From Paenibacillus sp. NAIST15-1 (lineage in GTDB: Bacteria > Bacillota > Bacilli > Paenibacillales > Paenibacillaceae), in the NCBI RefSeq assembly GCF_001894745.1, contig NZ_BBYF01000021.1, positions 37,946 to 101,945 of the forward strand: a DNA stretch of 64,000 bases, given 5' to 3'. The position numbers and the translations under genes were made by a program. Numbering within the stretch: the first letter of the stretch is position 1; each line of letters begins with the position of its first letter. The notes beneath the pieces were generated by a model. The model saw only the letters and a program-made list of their open reading frames with translations. It was not told the origin of the DNA and ran no database searches. Shown here one piece after another: positions 25,887 through 34,408 of this stretch.

Positions 25887-27965
25887 TTATTTAATCGAGA
25901 CTTCGAACTTAGCTCCCGCTTCACCAGCAAATACAATGGTACCACCGCTAGGCAGTTCAATTCCTTGTTTCCCTGTTGACGATAAGGAGAATTGTACGAC
26001 TTGCCCCTGCTCATTGTACACTGCAAATGAAGATTGCTTAGGCATTGTCTTAACGGTCAGCTTCTTCCCAGCAACTGCTTTTGGCAGCTTAAACCATCTT
26101 GCATAACCATCCTCTTGAATGCTTACAGTAGATTTCGAACCTTGATACAATGGCTTAATTGTATCCTCTGATACCATAATATACCCTGAACTATCTAAGT
26201 ACTCCACTCCGTCCTTTGTGAAGAACTGATATTCCATAGTATCCCTTCCGCCCATAGCTGGGATTTGCACCTGATTACTTGCCGAATCCGGGCCTGTAAT
26301 GGTCTTATCATCCACATAACCAGGCAGTTCGGCGTGTTTATTGATTTTACCCCCGTCCATAAGTAGATAAGCGATTGAGCTATATTTTTCACTCACCGGA
26401 AAATACTTTTTGCCTATGCGATTCGTCCATGCGGACTCAACTTCTTTGGAGATATCATTTTTCTCGAGCTTTTCACCAGTATACTGAGTCAGAGCTAGTT
26501 GAGAAAGTCCTGGTACATCTAAGTACATACTTTGCCATAAATAGGTGCGTCCATTGTCTTTCGCATCGAACCTTATCTTCGTCGTGCCTTCTTCATCCAT
26601 AAATGTGCCGTCTGCTGTATATACATACTTCGCTGCGGGCATGTCAGGTGCTTGATTATAAGTGATTGACAGTTCACCGCTCTTAGCAATCGCTACTTTC
26701 ATGACAACATTGGTAGACGCATAATAACCTGCATTTTTGGCAACATCAGCTGGCATTGCCGCTTTCTTCGGCTTGCCGAATGATTTAGCAGGTTTTAACT
26801 CCTTAATCGTACCTTTCTCTTTCAATGCCTGCAGCACCATCTCGTTCGCCAACATCGCATTTGTCGAGCTGGATCCACCCGAAGACAAGACGGCCGCTGC
26901 CATATTGTGTTCTGGAAGTACAACGAGCGAAGCATGATACATGATCGTGTCGCCGCCCTTATTCTCAGCTTGAATACCGTATCTATTGAATGGATAGAGA
27001 TTTACACTGTCCCAGCCAAGTCCATAATTCACGATCGTGTCGACTTCTCCTTCTGGCCAGAATCCTCGCTTATATTCCTCTTGACGCATTGCTTTCACAG
27101 ATGTAGACGACAATACTTTGTCATTCTCCCCTGTAAAGATTTGCGCGAAACGAACAAGATCCTCAGCCGTCGAGTATATCCCACCTGCACCGATGACATT
27201 GGCGTTTTCCGTAGGGAGCTGTCCTTCATATGCAGGGTGATACGTGCCTGCAAACTTTGTTTTATCTACATTGTCCAATGGTGTTTTCGTATGAGACATA
27301 GCTGCTGGTTCTGTAATATATTGATGAAGGAATTTAGTAAAGCCCATTCCACTCACCCGTTCTACCAGAATTTCAGCTAATGTAAATCCATCATTGCAAT
27401 AAACAGAGAATGCACCTGGATCAGCCTTCAGCGTCTGCTTCTTCAATTGCTCCAGCAGCGTATCATGGTTGATCGTGTCATTGTCCCCAAGCAAGAAGCT
27501 ATTTCCTAACGTTGATCCCCGGAGCCCCGAAGAGTGATTCAACAGCATACGTGGTGTAATCTTCTTATACCGTTCATCCTTCATTGTGAATTCAGGGATG
27601 TATTGCGCAACAGGGGTATCTAGATCTACCTTTCCTTCTTCAACTAATTTCATAACGGCTACCGTGGTAAACACCTTGCTGGTTGATCCGATTCCATACA
27701 TCGTGTTTTTCGACAGTGGTACTTTTCCTTGAGCATCATTTTTTCCGGATTGCCCAGATACTACGATGTTCCCATGATCAATGAGTGCATATTGAATACT
27801 TGTCGTACCGAAAGTGTCCGTTAGCAGTGAAGCTTTTTCAGTAGCAACTTTTTTAGTAGCGGAGTAATTCAAGCCCCCATTTGAAGCTGCGGCCATTGCG
27901 CTCGTCGGAACAAGCATTGCAACAACCATACTTATTGCCAATACCAAAGACAAGCTTTTCTTCAT
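25887..27965 (-). CDS. Secreted serine hydrolase, class C beta-lactamase/DD-peptidase fold
   Basis: 692 residues. A signal peptide ends near AMAAA (about residue 26). The S-x-x-K motif is STSK at 94-97 (GIGSTSKVFTTVAVMKLVEEGKVDL), and the second active-site element is YCN near 189 in SVYCNDGF. A third-motif-like GGDT lies in AENKGGDTIMYH. After the catalytic domain (to about 380) come about 300 residues of beta-rich extension. It resembles esterase/D-aminopeptidase-type members of the beta-lactamase superfamily and is probably secreted. True beta-lactamase activity is not implied. Confidence 0.83.
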   Translation of the reverse strand: MKKSLSLVLAISMVVAMLVPTSAMAAASNGGLNYSATKKVATEKASLLTDTFGTTSIQYALIDHGNIVVSGQSGKNDAQGKVPLSKNTMYGIGSTSKVFTTVAVMKLVEEGKVDLDTPVAQYIPEFTMKDERYKKITPRMLLNHSSGLRGSTLGNSFLLGDNDTINHDTLLEQLKKQTLKADPGAFSVYCNDGFTLAEILVERVSGMGFTKFLHQYITEPAAMSHTKTPLDNVDKTKFAGTYHPAYEGQLPTENANVIGAGGIYSTAEDLVRFAQIFTGENDKVLSSTSVKAMRQEEYKRGFWPEGEVDTIVNYGLGWDSVNLYPFNRYGIQAENKGGDTIMYHASLVVLPEHNMAAAVLSSGGSSSTNAMLANEMVLQALKEKGTIKELKPAKSFGKPKKAAMPADVAKNAGYYASTNVVMKVAIAKSGELSITYNQAPDMPAAKYVYTADGTFMDEEGTTKIRFDAKDNGRTYLWQSMYLDVPGLSQLALTQYTGEKLEKNDISKEVESAWTNRIGKKYFPVSEKYSSIAYLLMDGGKINKHAELPGYVDDKTITGPDSASNQVQIPAMGGRDTMEYQFFTKDGVEYLDSSGYIMVSEDTIKPLYQGSKSTVSIQEDGYARWFKLPKAVAGKKLTVKTMPKQSSFAVYNEQGQVVQFSLSSTGKQGIELPSGGTIVFAGEAGAKFEVSIK

Positions 27966-28060
27966 TCTTATGCCTCCCCAATTATGTACTTATAGGATAG
28001 TACGTTTGAACGCTAAGAAAGTTCAGTTATTTCCAGTAACATCTGATTTATCTCGACGAA

Positions 28061-28642
28061 TCACCCCCCATTAGCATGTTGGATCCCTTGATTTAGCTTC
28101 AGCAGCAAAGCTTCCGGGTTATCACACCTGAATACCACGGAACGTTTCAAGATCGTCCTCCCGAACAACCCTTTTGTCTCGATTGGTTCTTTTAGAACAA
28201 TTTCGTATTGTGGGGAATCACAGATAATGACGGCATAATGCATATCTTTCGGAATTTTCTCTCCCATGCTGATTTCTTTGGCCTTCTGTATGACGGCAAC
28301 ATTGTTCAGGGGCACTTCAATCCTGTTTTGATAACCACAACGAATAATGATTCGATTGTCCACAACTAGGTGTGGCAAGTATTTCGCAGATTTATATAGT
28401 GCCATCAGATAGAACAGTCCATAGATATTAATAGCTGAAAGGATCTATGCAGCAAGTTCACTCCACATTTGTACGAGAAAATGAAACAATACACCTTCGA
28501 TTATAAGTAAAATGGATAAAAAGACGGCCATAGTTTTGAACTGAGAATGTTGATGATAGGAGAATGCCTCTCCCCGCTCCTTACCTGGTTTCTTCATCCA
28601 AATCATAATTAGATGACGTACATCTGATACGATGCTTGACAT
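28061..28642 (-). pseudogene. Membrane protein interrupted by an in-frame amber codon
   Basis: Two same-frame pieces flank a single TAG at 28445-28447. The upstream 65 codons carry a hydrophobic helix (AVFLSILLIIEGVLFHFLV) and end WSELAA. After the TAG the frame continues with a second helix, ILSAINIYGLFYLMALYKS, then a soluble PH-like beta domain to 28061. Read through, it is a 193-residue two-helix protein. A CAG or TGG codon changed to TAG would explain it. The gene begins 2 bases after the MerR stop. The family is not recognised with confidence. Translation of the downstream part from its own ATG at 28405 is possible but unlikely. Confidence 0.72.
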
Positions 28643-28644
28643 CT

Positions 28645-29403
28645 TCAGCTCCTCCTTAACTGATTTTCCTCAAATCGATTTACGGCCTCTTTGATGTAAT
28701 ACTCTACTTCCTTGGAGAATATGGACACGTAAAGCCGCGAATGATCATCGAGATCTAACTCCGCTATTTTCTCCTGATAATGTGGTGCAATGTGTTCATT
28801 CATAGTCGTAATCATGTGCTCGATGGTACGCTGAACCACTACTTCGGATGGCGATACTCCTAATTTGCAATAATGCTGCAATTGATTCACAATAGCGAGC
28901 ATTTCCCTCTCGAATTTTAGTCGTTCCTGTGGGGAAAGATGCTTTAGAAGCGCATGTTCGATAACTGATTGTGGCAATCGGTCTGATAGCCACTCTTCTT
29001 GTTCCTTTTCACGATGGATCGAGTGGATGATCGCTAGTAACAGGTCACTGTCTAAATCTTCATCTTGCATAATCTGTTCCACCCGCGTAATCGTATTGAT
29101 TACATAATCAAGCTCTTCTCTTTTTTTCGCGAGCATAGCTTTCTGCTTTTGCAGTGTATCGCGCATTTGAGGTGAATCATGGTTCGCAAGGTAATCCGCG
29201 ATTTCCTGTAAAGAAAACCCCAAATATTTGAGAGTAATAATTTTCTGCATGGTTGAAATGTCATCCTTACTGTACAGACGATGTCCATGTTCATTGTAAC
29301 TAGAAGGAGCCATCAACCCTTTCCGATCATAAAAATGAAGCGTGCGTTCTGTAACACCAGTTAGTGTTGCAAAAGCTTTAACGGTATACATGTGTTCATT
29401 CAA
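28645..29403 (-). CDS. MerR-family regulator (Mta/TipA-like)
   Basis: The N-terminal MerR DNA-binding domain reads YTVKAFATLTGVTERTLHFYDRKGLMAPS with YSKDDISTMQKIITLKYLGFSLQEIADYL. A coiled-coil follows, then a C-terminal helical domain of about 120 residues as in multidrug-sensing Mta/TipAL proteins. AGAGGAG with 8-base spacing marks the TTG at 29403 as the start. It is transcribed from a 19-bp-spacer promoter and runs into the interrupted membrane gene. The ligand is unknown. Confidence 0.87.
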   Translation of the reverse strand: MNEHMYTVKAFATLTGVTERTLHFYDRKGLMAPSSYNEHGHRLYSKDDISTMQKIITLKYLGFSLQEIADYLANHDSPQMRDTLQKQKAMLAKKREELDYVINTITRVEQIMQDEDLDSDLLLAIIHSIHREKEQEEWLSDRLPQSVIEHALLKHLSPQERLKFEREMLAIVNQLQHYCKLGVSPSEVVVQRTIEHMITTMNEHIAPHYQEKIAELDLDDHSRLYVSIFSKEVEYYIKEAVNRFEENQLRRS

Positions 29404-29433
29404 TAGGACATCTCCTCTCGTCATATTACCTTC

Positions 29434-29464
29434 AATGTACACTATGACGTAACGTCATAGGCAA
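29434..29464 (-). promoter_or_regulatory. MerR-type promoter with palindromic operator
   Basis: On the minus strand TTGCCT (29464-29459) and TACATT (29439-29434) are separated by 19 bases, the overlong spacer typical of MerR-activated promoters. The spacer is filled by a perfect dyad CTATGACGT-N-ACGTCATAG (29442-29460). Confidence 0.75.
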
Positions 29465-29545
29465 GGCTTGAAAACAGAAAGAAACAGCATCTCACCTTAG
29501 ATATGGAGAAATGCTGATTCCAGTAGTACCCTATTCCAGTAGTTA

Positions 29546-29992
29546 TTAAGATATTACCGTATAACTGAGCTTCTTTTTGCCAAAGTTAATAGCCGCTTGA
29601 TGATTGGCAGTGCTATATTTCCCGAAATAGACATCAATCCAACGATATGAGAGTTTAGCTGTATTCTTGAGATCCCCTGTATCTTCCACAACAAACGTGT
29701 TTATCACGTAACCGCCTGGAATCGATATGCTCTCATTATTATTTAATACAATCATTGTACCAAACGGAAAAACAGGCTTGTTCCAGTTTCCCGCCCCCCA
29801 GATTGTCGGATGCACAGCAACACCACCGATGTAGGCAGCTTTTCCACCAGCAAACACCGGGTTATTGTCTCCTGCTGCCCCTGTATAAGCAGTAAAATCT
29901 TCATTCATATACGTGATATCCGCCTTCGCTGTAGATACTCCGGTAAATAGAAGTGCTGCTGACATGATTATGGCTGCAAACCACTTTCTCAT
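29546..29992 (-). CDS. Secreted 3D-domain protein
   Basis: About 148 residues. A signal peptide ends near STAKA. The mature part has TAYTGAAGDNNPVFAGG, GGVAVHPTIWG, PFGTMIVL and the 3D-like VVEDTGDLKNT followed by WIDVYFG, as in the Asp-rich double-psi-barrel 3D domain of cell-wall lytic transglycosylases (YuiC/YocH/MltA-like). The ATG at 29992 has AGGGGAG 8 bases upstream, while the GTG at 30001 overlaps the upstream stop. It is cotranscribed with the membrane-anchored protein before it. A peptidoglycan-related role is inferred. Confidence 0.75.
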   Translation of the reverse strand: MRKWFAAIIMSAALLFTGVSTAKADITYMNEDFTAYTGAAGDNNPVFAGGKAAYIGGVAVHPTIWGAGNWNKPVFPFGTMIVLNNNESISIPGGYVINTFVVEDTGDLKNTAKLSYRWIDVYFGKYSTANHQAAINFGKKKLSYTVIS

Positions 29993-29997
29993 CTTAA

Positions 29998-30594
29998 TCA
30001 CTCCCCTTGTCCAGACAATATCCTCCCCGTTACAGCATCGAACTCGATCTGCTGCAGTTGATCTTGATCATCTCGGCCAATCACCTTAATTGTAGTCAAT
30101 CCTTCTCCTGCCTGAAGAATAAAGTGATAGCCGTTAGCCCATCCATCTCCAGGCAGCAAATGTCTTGACCGTATGCTTTTGAGTACTGCCACAGTACTGT
30201 CAATCTTGACCTTGTCGGTAGATACCATCCATTCGGAATTGTAATTACCTATTCCAGGTATGACCTTATCCACCTTTCCATCCCGAATCGCAATAACAGC
30301 GCGCTTGTTCGCAGGGGCACCCACTTGTAAATTCCATCGACTCCTTGTACCTTCTTGTCCACTTGTCTTCCCTAACCCGTCATCCACGCTTGTCACATAG
30401 AGTAGGACAGCTTCGGGATTCCACTTTTTTGCCGCTACCATTCCAACATGCAGTGCATCGATAAGCGATAATTGACTGTGTGAATTAGTACGTTCAACAT
30501 GCGAATCATCCATTACAAAATGGTATATTAGTAATGAACATGCTAATACGATGACTGCACTTAGCGTGGCAAACATCTTATTCATCCCTAGCAA
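29998..30594 (-). CDS. Membrane-anchored PepSY-like protein of unknown function
   Basis: 198 residues with one N-terminal membrane anchor (LSAVIVLACSLLIYHFV) and an extracytoplasmic region. The end, TIKVIGRDDQDQLQQIEFDAVTGRIL, resembles the PepSY ending in which a beta-strand is followed by DAxTGxIL. Start TTG at 30594 or ATG at 30585; the ribosome site GGAAGG is close to the former. The stop overlaps the GTG alternative start of the 3D-domain gene, so the two are coupled. I do not recognise a named family. Confidence 0.62.
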   Translation of the reverse strand: MLGMNKMFATLSAVIVLACSLLIYHFVMDDSHVERTNSHSQLSLIDALHVGMVAAKKWNPEAVLLYVTSVDDGLGKTSGQEGTRSRWNLQVGAPANKRAVIAIRDGKVDKVIPGIGNYNSEWMVSTDKVKIDSTVAVLKSIRSRHLLPGDGWANGYHFILQAGEGLTTIKVIGRDDQDQLQQIEFDAVTGRILSGQGE

Positions 30595-30803
30595 GCACCT
30601 TCCTGTAAAGTACTATGATATAGACCAAAATCCTTTTATGCCATTATTGCTATCACTACTCTATCAGACCTTTCAAAACAAGCTCAATAGACAGACATGG
30701 ATCTTGGAACAATCCCATTAGAGCCTATGAATGAATATCCCCGATTGCAAAGGGACTTTTCCAACTCTGCAGCGAAATCAAAATTTCCAAAGTTCAATTA
30801 TTG

Positions 30804-30843
30804 TTGACAACCAGTTGTCAAGTTACCAATGTCATACTATATA
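30804..30843 (+). promoter_or_regulatory. Promoter region with perfect palindrome upstream of the DfsB gene
   Basis: TTGACAAC-CA-GTTGTCAA (30804-30821) is a perfect inverted repeat. TTGTCA (30815-30820) with TATATA (30838-30843) at 17 bases makes a plausible promoter inside it, so a dimeric regulator could block the -35. The regulator is not identifiable in the window. Confidence 0.55.
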
Positions 30844-30870
30844 CAGGAACTGAATAGGAGGGATAACACG

Positions 30871-31395
30871 ATGACAGCATATCATTACAACAATAAGGCT
30901 GCCTTAATTGATGCAATCCAATATACCTACAGGCGGTTTGATGAAGAATTCAACGATATCGAGGACGGTGCAAGGGATGTCCGGATCACTGGGGTAGATC
31001 GAACTCCAGCCGAGATCATCGCCTATCAATTAGGCTGGCTGCATCTCGTTATGGGGTGGGACAAGCAGGAACAGGAAGGCGAAATCGTACATATGCCTTC
31101 TCTAGACTATAAGTGGAATCAACTCGGTGCATTATATCAATCTTTCTACGAGCATTATTCATCTTACTCGTTAACTGAATTGAGGAATCAACTTAAGGAT
31201 GCCGTACAGTTGTGGGTGAATTGGATTGATAGCTATAACGATGAGGCGTTGTTCAGACAAGGGGTTCGCAATTGGACAGGGGACAAGCAGAATTGGCCGA
31301 TGGCTCGATGGATACATATTAATTCGGTTGCTCCATTTACAAATTTCCGAACGAAAATTAGAAAATGGAAGAAAGGTTTTCTGAGTATGTCTTAA
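30871..31395 (+). CDS. ClbS/DfsB-family protein (DUF1706)
   Basis: 174 residues with the DfsB four-helix pattern: KAALIDAIQYTYRRFDEEF, PAEIIAYQLGWLHLVMGWD and DYKWNQLGALYQSFYEHY, plus the C-terminal ARWIHINSVAPFTNFRTKIRKW. This family is DinB-related and includes ClbS, the colibactin self-protection cyclopropane hydrolase, but most members have unknown roles. AATAGGAGGG precedes the ATG at 30871, so the longer frame from 30829 is rejected. Confidence 0.85.
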   Translation: MTAYHYNNKAALIDAIQYTYRRFDEEFNDIEDGARDVRITGVDRTPAEIIAYQLGWLHLVMGWDKQEQEGEIVHMPSLDYKWNQLGALYQSFYEHYSSYSLTELRNQLKDAVQLWVNWIDSYNDEALFRQGVRNWTGDKQNWPMARWIHINSVAPFTNFRTKIRKWKKGFLSMS

Positions 31396-31403
31396 CTCTA
31401 TTA

Positions 31404-31475
31404 TCCTAGTTGTACAGCGACAGATCAGTACGCTCGTAACCGGATATGAACCGTCTGCCGCTGATTCAACTAGGA
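31404..31475. repeat. Long imperfect inverted repeat
   Basis: TCCTAGTTG (31404-31412) pairs with CAACTAGGA (31467-31475). Inside, AGCG-CAGA pairs with TCTG-CGCT, giving a stem of about 17 bp with bulges around a 25-base loop. It lies just after the DfsB stop and is followed by TTT. It could be a large terminator, a small structured RNA or a MITE remnant. Confidence 0.5.
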
Positions 31476-31508
31476 ATTTATCTATTCACCTTTTTATCTC
31501 TTCTTTTT

Positions 31509-31544
31509 ATCTGTATCTATATCTATATCTATATCTGTATCTAT
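31509..31544. repeat. Hexanucleotide microsatellite (ATCTAT)6
   Basis: Six consecutive six-base units ATCTRT (units 1 and 5 have G in place of A) in a T/C-rich intergenic stretch downstream of the hydrolase gene at 31590. Of the same low-complexity character as the 19217-19370 tract. No gene is seen between 31396 and 31589. Confidence 0.8.
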
Positions 31545-31589
31545 TTCAAATTTTCTATATCTAGTTCAAGCAAATGATTGTATCTATTG

Positions 31590-32507
31590 TTACCTCGTCA
31601 TAATAGAGGCAACGTCCTGAATGGCCGTCCGTGCAGCGCCGCTTATGCCCGCGAGTTGGAAAAATCCATGATTGACACCGAAGTACTTCCTGCACTCTGC
31701 ACCAACTCCTGCATCAAGCAGCCGCCGATACAACATTTCTCCCTCGTCCGCAAGAGGATCGAATTCGGCAAGAAGAATATGTGTGTATGGCAATCCTTCC
31801 AATTCGCTGCGCTGAATAGGACTTGCCTCTGGATGTTCTGCCGGAATGTCTCCGAAATAAGCTTCATAACCGCTGAGCAGTGCGTCGCGAGTGATCACGT
31901 AATCATCTCCGTACCGTTGATAACTATCGCTTGCTCCGCTTGCGTCCAACATCGGATATATCAAGATTTGTCTTGTTGGCATCCATTCCTTTTGCGCCTT
32001 GAGCCGCAAGGACGTTACTAGCGCAATGTGTCCGCCCGCACTATCACCTGCCAGTGTAATATCGTTCGGATTTCCTCCCCATGATACGGCATGCTCACGC
32101 ACAATTTGTGCAGCCTTATAGGCATCATCATGAGCTGCTGGATAGGCATGCTCTGGTGCCAAGCGGTAATCTACCGCTACCACGATCGAGTTCCCCTTGT
32201 TAGCTAATGCTCTTAACTGGCGGTCATGAGTTGTGAAATCCCCGCTCACAAAGCACCCGCCATGATAATAGATCATAACAGGAAGATTAGACTCATACGA
32301 CGGTCGGTAAATGCGTAAAGGAATGGAATCGATCGTATGATCGGTGATTTTCCAAATAGGCTCCGCTTCTCCTGCCAACACAACCGATTGTACATAACCT
32401 TGACGGCGATCCTGATAGCTCTGCTGTCTCGCAGAAGGACATCCTGATTCAATAAAATCCTTAACGATGCTTCGAATACCTGGTTCCAAATCATTCAAGC
32501 GCTCCAT
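31590..32507 (-). CDS. Alpha/beta hydrolase, hormone-sensitive-lipase family esterase
   Basis: 305 residues. The oxyanion-hole motif HGGCFVSG, VDYRLAPEHAYPAA, and the nucleophile elbow GDSAGGH mark HSL-type esterases. FDPLADEGEML and the C-terminal VNHGFF supply the Asp and His of the triad. GGAGGAGAG lies 8 bases upstream of the ATG at 32507, so the frame from 32561 is trimmed. It probably acts in the cytoplasm on short acyl esters. The physiological substrate is unknown. Confidence 0.88.
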   Translation of the reverse strand: MERLNDLEPGIRSIVKDFIESGCPSARQQSYQDRRQGYVQSVVLAGEAEPIWKITDHTIDSIPLRIYRPSYESNLPVMIYYHGGCFVSGDFTTHDRQLRALANKGNSIVVAVDYRLAPEHAYPAAHDDAYKAAQIVREHAVSWGGNPNDITLAGDSAGGHIALVTSLRLKAQKEWMPTRQILIYPMLDASGASDSYQRYGDDYVITRDALLSGYEAYFGDIPAEHPEASPIQRSELEGLPYTHILLAEFDPLADEGEMLYRRLLDAGVGAECRKYFGVNHGFFQLAGISGAARTAIQDVASIMTR

Positions 32508-32601
32508 GATGTGAACTCTCCTCCGACTGAAATACATGATGTAATGGCATAATTCCATCAATATTCATGTTACACGCGAATGATCGAGGAATGCAATCCT
32601 C

Positions 32602-33717
32602 TCATCGAACGGGCAGCTTGAACTCCAGCTGTGGAATATAGTTCTTATCCGGGCCTTTTCTTACAAACGGCTTAATGATGATAAAGCTAGGCTTCACCTT
32701 GAACGGCTCGTAAGAGGTTGAGAACACCATTCCTTTTCCTTCTCCTGAACCATTCCCAGCAATTGCATTCTGTTCATTTCCCTGCTCATCCTCGATATCG
32801 AACTCAAGATTGAGGAACCCATCAACTTTATAGTTATCCGGTATTGCATCCAGCATTTTACAATAATCTTCTTCTCCGCTTGCCCCGTGGACACCGACGA
32901 GCAAGCGGGTTGTGATGGGGGTAATTTCGACTCGATCGATCGTCATATTTATCGAATCATGTGATTTGGTCTCTGATGTCTTCAGGATAATCGTTCGCTC
33001 CGTATCCTTCTTGATCGGGAAGAGGAACTCGTAATTCTCATCCACATCAGCCAAATACACGACCATCTTCATTTCGAACGAGTCTGGAAGCTCGAGATCA
33101 GCGGAATCTAAAGCGGTAACGATTATCGATTGCGGAGCATGCTCCCCACCCGGCTGCAGTCCCATCCCGGTATTTATCTGCTTGTCTCCCATATAAAAAT
33201 CGATATTATTGGCCCGCTTGCTAAGCATGCGCTGCTTGTTCCATAACTGAAAAAAAGACTCCTTCGCCGCATTCGCATCTTCTCTACTGAGCACTAGAGA
33301 TAGCCTGCTGCCATCATACATCATCTCAGAAATCGTGAGCGTCACTCCCTTATGGGATACGCGCTGATTGACTGAGGTGACCATCCCCTTCTCTCCAGCG
33401 GTTTGCAAGCCAAGATCCCCCACCAGTTTGAATACGCTATTCATGAACGGAATCTGCTTCAACGTCTGTGCGATCGCTGGAGAGGCAAGACCCGAGAAGA
33501 TCATGACAATCCCGAGGCTCGCTACACCCGCTGTTGAAATCAACACTCTGCGCAGCCAGCGGTTCTTCCGACTTCTTCTCTTCCGTCCAGGAAGCATCTC
33601 GTCGATGATCTGGTATGTCCGATCCATCCGGTTGCGAACGGATTCTGGCAGCTCGCTAATATATGGTTCCCTAAGCTGTTCCAGTCGCTGATCGATAGGC
33701 AGTTGTATGTCTTTCAT
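32602..33717 (-). CDS. DUF4179 membrane protein, probable anti-sigma factor
   Basis: 371 residues: a charged cytoplasmic N-terminus (about residues 1-55), one membrane helix (VLISTAGVASLGIVMIFSGLA), then the DUF4179 region PAIAQTLKQIPFMNSVFKLVGD and a long beta-rich extracytoplasmic domain. The start overlaps the ECF sigma gene stop by four bases. In Bacillales such paired genes encode membrane proteins that hold the cognate sigma factor. That role is inferred from position and topology. Confidence 0.82.
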   Translation of the reverse strand: MKDIQLPIDQRLEQLREPYISELPESVRNRMDRTYQIIDEMLPGRKRRSRKNRWLRRVLISTAGVASLGIVMIFSGLASPAIAQTLKQIPFMNSVFKLVGDLGLQTAGEKGMVTSVNQRVSHKGVTLTISEMMYDGSRLSLVLSREDANAAKESFFQLWNKQRMLSKRANNIDFYMGDKQINTGMGLQPGGEHAPQSIIVTALDSADLELPDSFEMKMVVYLADVDENYEFLFPIKKDTERTIILKTSETKSHDSINMTIDRVEITPITTRLLVGVHGASGEEDYCKMLDAIPDNYKVDGFLNLEFDIEDEQGNEQNAIAGNGSGEGKGMVFSTSYEPFKVKPSFIIIKPFVRKGPDKNYIPQLEFKLPVR

Positions 33718-34247
33718 CCGTTCATCTTCCTTTCTTCAGTATCATCCAGCCATTCTGCGAGCGTGTGACGTGCCCGATGCAGCCGTGTCTTCACCGCGCC
33801 CACGGACATATCCATCATCTCGGCGATCTGATGCATAGGCAAATCCTGAAAATAAAACAAAATAACAATATTGCGAGATACTTCCTCAAGCCGATAGATC
33901 GCCTGACGCAAATCAAGATGATCACTGTATTCAGCCGTGGCAACACCAACTTCTGGGAGTTCAGCCAGCATGATGATGCGAGCCTGCTTCCGCAATATCA
34001 TATTGCATTCATTGATCAATATCCGAAAGAGCCAAGTCTTAAAATAGGCATGATGATTTAGGTTGGTCAGTGCGCGATAAGCCTTGAGCACAGTCTCCTG
34101 CATCGCATCTGCACAATCCTCATCCCTTCTGACGATCGACCTGGCCATGTTGAACATTTGGGCTTCATGCTGCTTGATGAGTCGAATAAACGCTTCTTTG
34201 TTACCTTCCTTAGCCAATCTCACTTCTGTCTCTATATCGCTATGCAA
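33714..34247 (-). CDS. ECF-type RNA polymerase sigma factor
   Basis: 177 residues with region 2 (EAFIRLIKQHEAQMFNMARSI, DCADAMQETVLKAYRALTN) and region 4 (YFQDLPMHQIAEMMDMSVGAVKTRLHRARHTL), the standard ECF layout. It starts at TTG 34247 behind GGGAG. A TGAAAC at 34326-34321 on the minus strand upstream resembles an ECF -35 and would fit autoregulation, but the -10 match is poor. It is translationally coupled to the DUF4179 protein. Confidence 0.88.
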   Translation of the reverse strand: MHSDIETEVRLAKEGNKEAFIRLIKQHEAQMFNMARSIVRRDEDCADAMQETVLKAYRALTNLNHHAYFKTWLFRILINECNMILRKQARIIMLAELPEVGVATAEYSDHLDLRQAIYRLEEVSRNIVILFYFQDLPMHQIAEMMDMSVGAVKTRLHRARHTLAEWLDDTEERKMNG

Positions 34248-34339
34248 GCCGTTTCTACTCCCTTCTTTACCCCATACACGCGAATCAAACTGTCAATTAG
34301 ATGCACAAGATAGGCAAAAGGTTTCATTAAACGCAAAAA

Positions 34340-34375
34340 AACTGCCAAATGTTCACTTTCATGCATTTGGCAGTT
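34340..34375 (-). terminator. Terminator of the symporter gene
   Basis: AACTGCCAAATG / CATTTGGCAGTT with a 12-base loop, followed on the minus strand by a run of seven T (34335-34341 on the plus strand is A-rich). It ends the Na+/alanine symporter transcript. Confidence 0.85.
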
Positions 34376-34408
34376 TACTTAAGAACAGGAATAGCTTCCT
34401 GCTTCTAT

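Noticed and set aside
25887..27965. Antibiotic-resistance beta-lactamase
   Set aside because: Only the superfamily fold and S-x-x-K, Y-x-N motifs are supported. The long C-terminal extension and sequence fit esterase/peptidase relatives better.
19217..31544. CRISPR array among the short tandem repeats
   Set aside because: Units are 6-11 bases without spacers; no repeat of 24-40 bases with unique spacers and no cas genes are seen.
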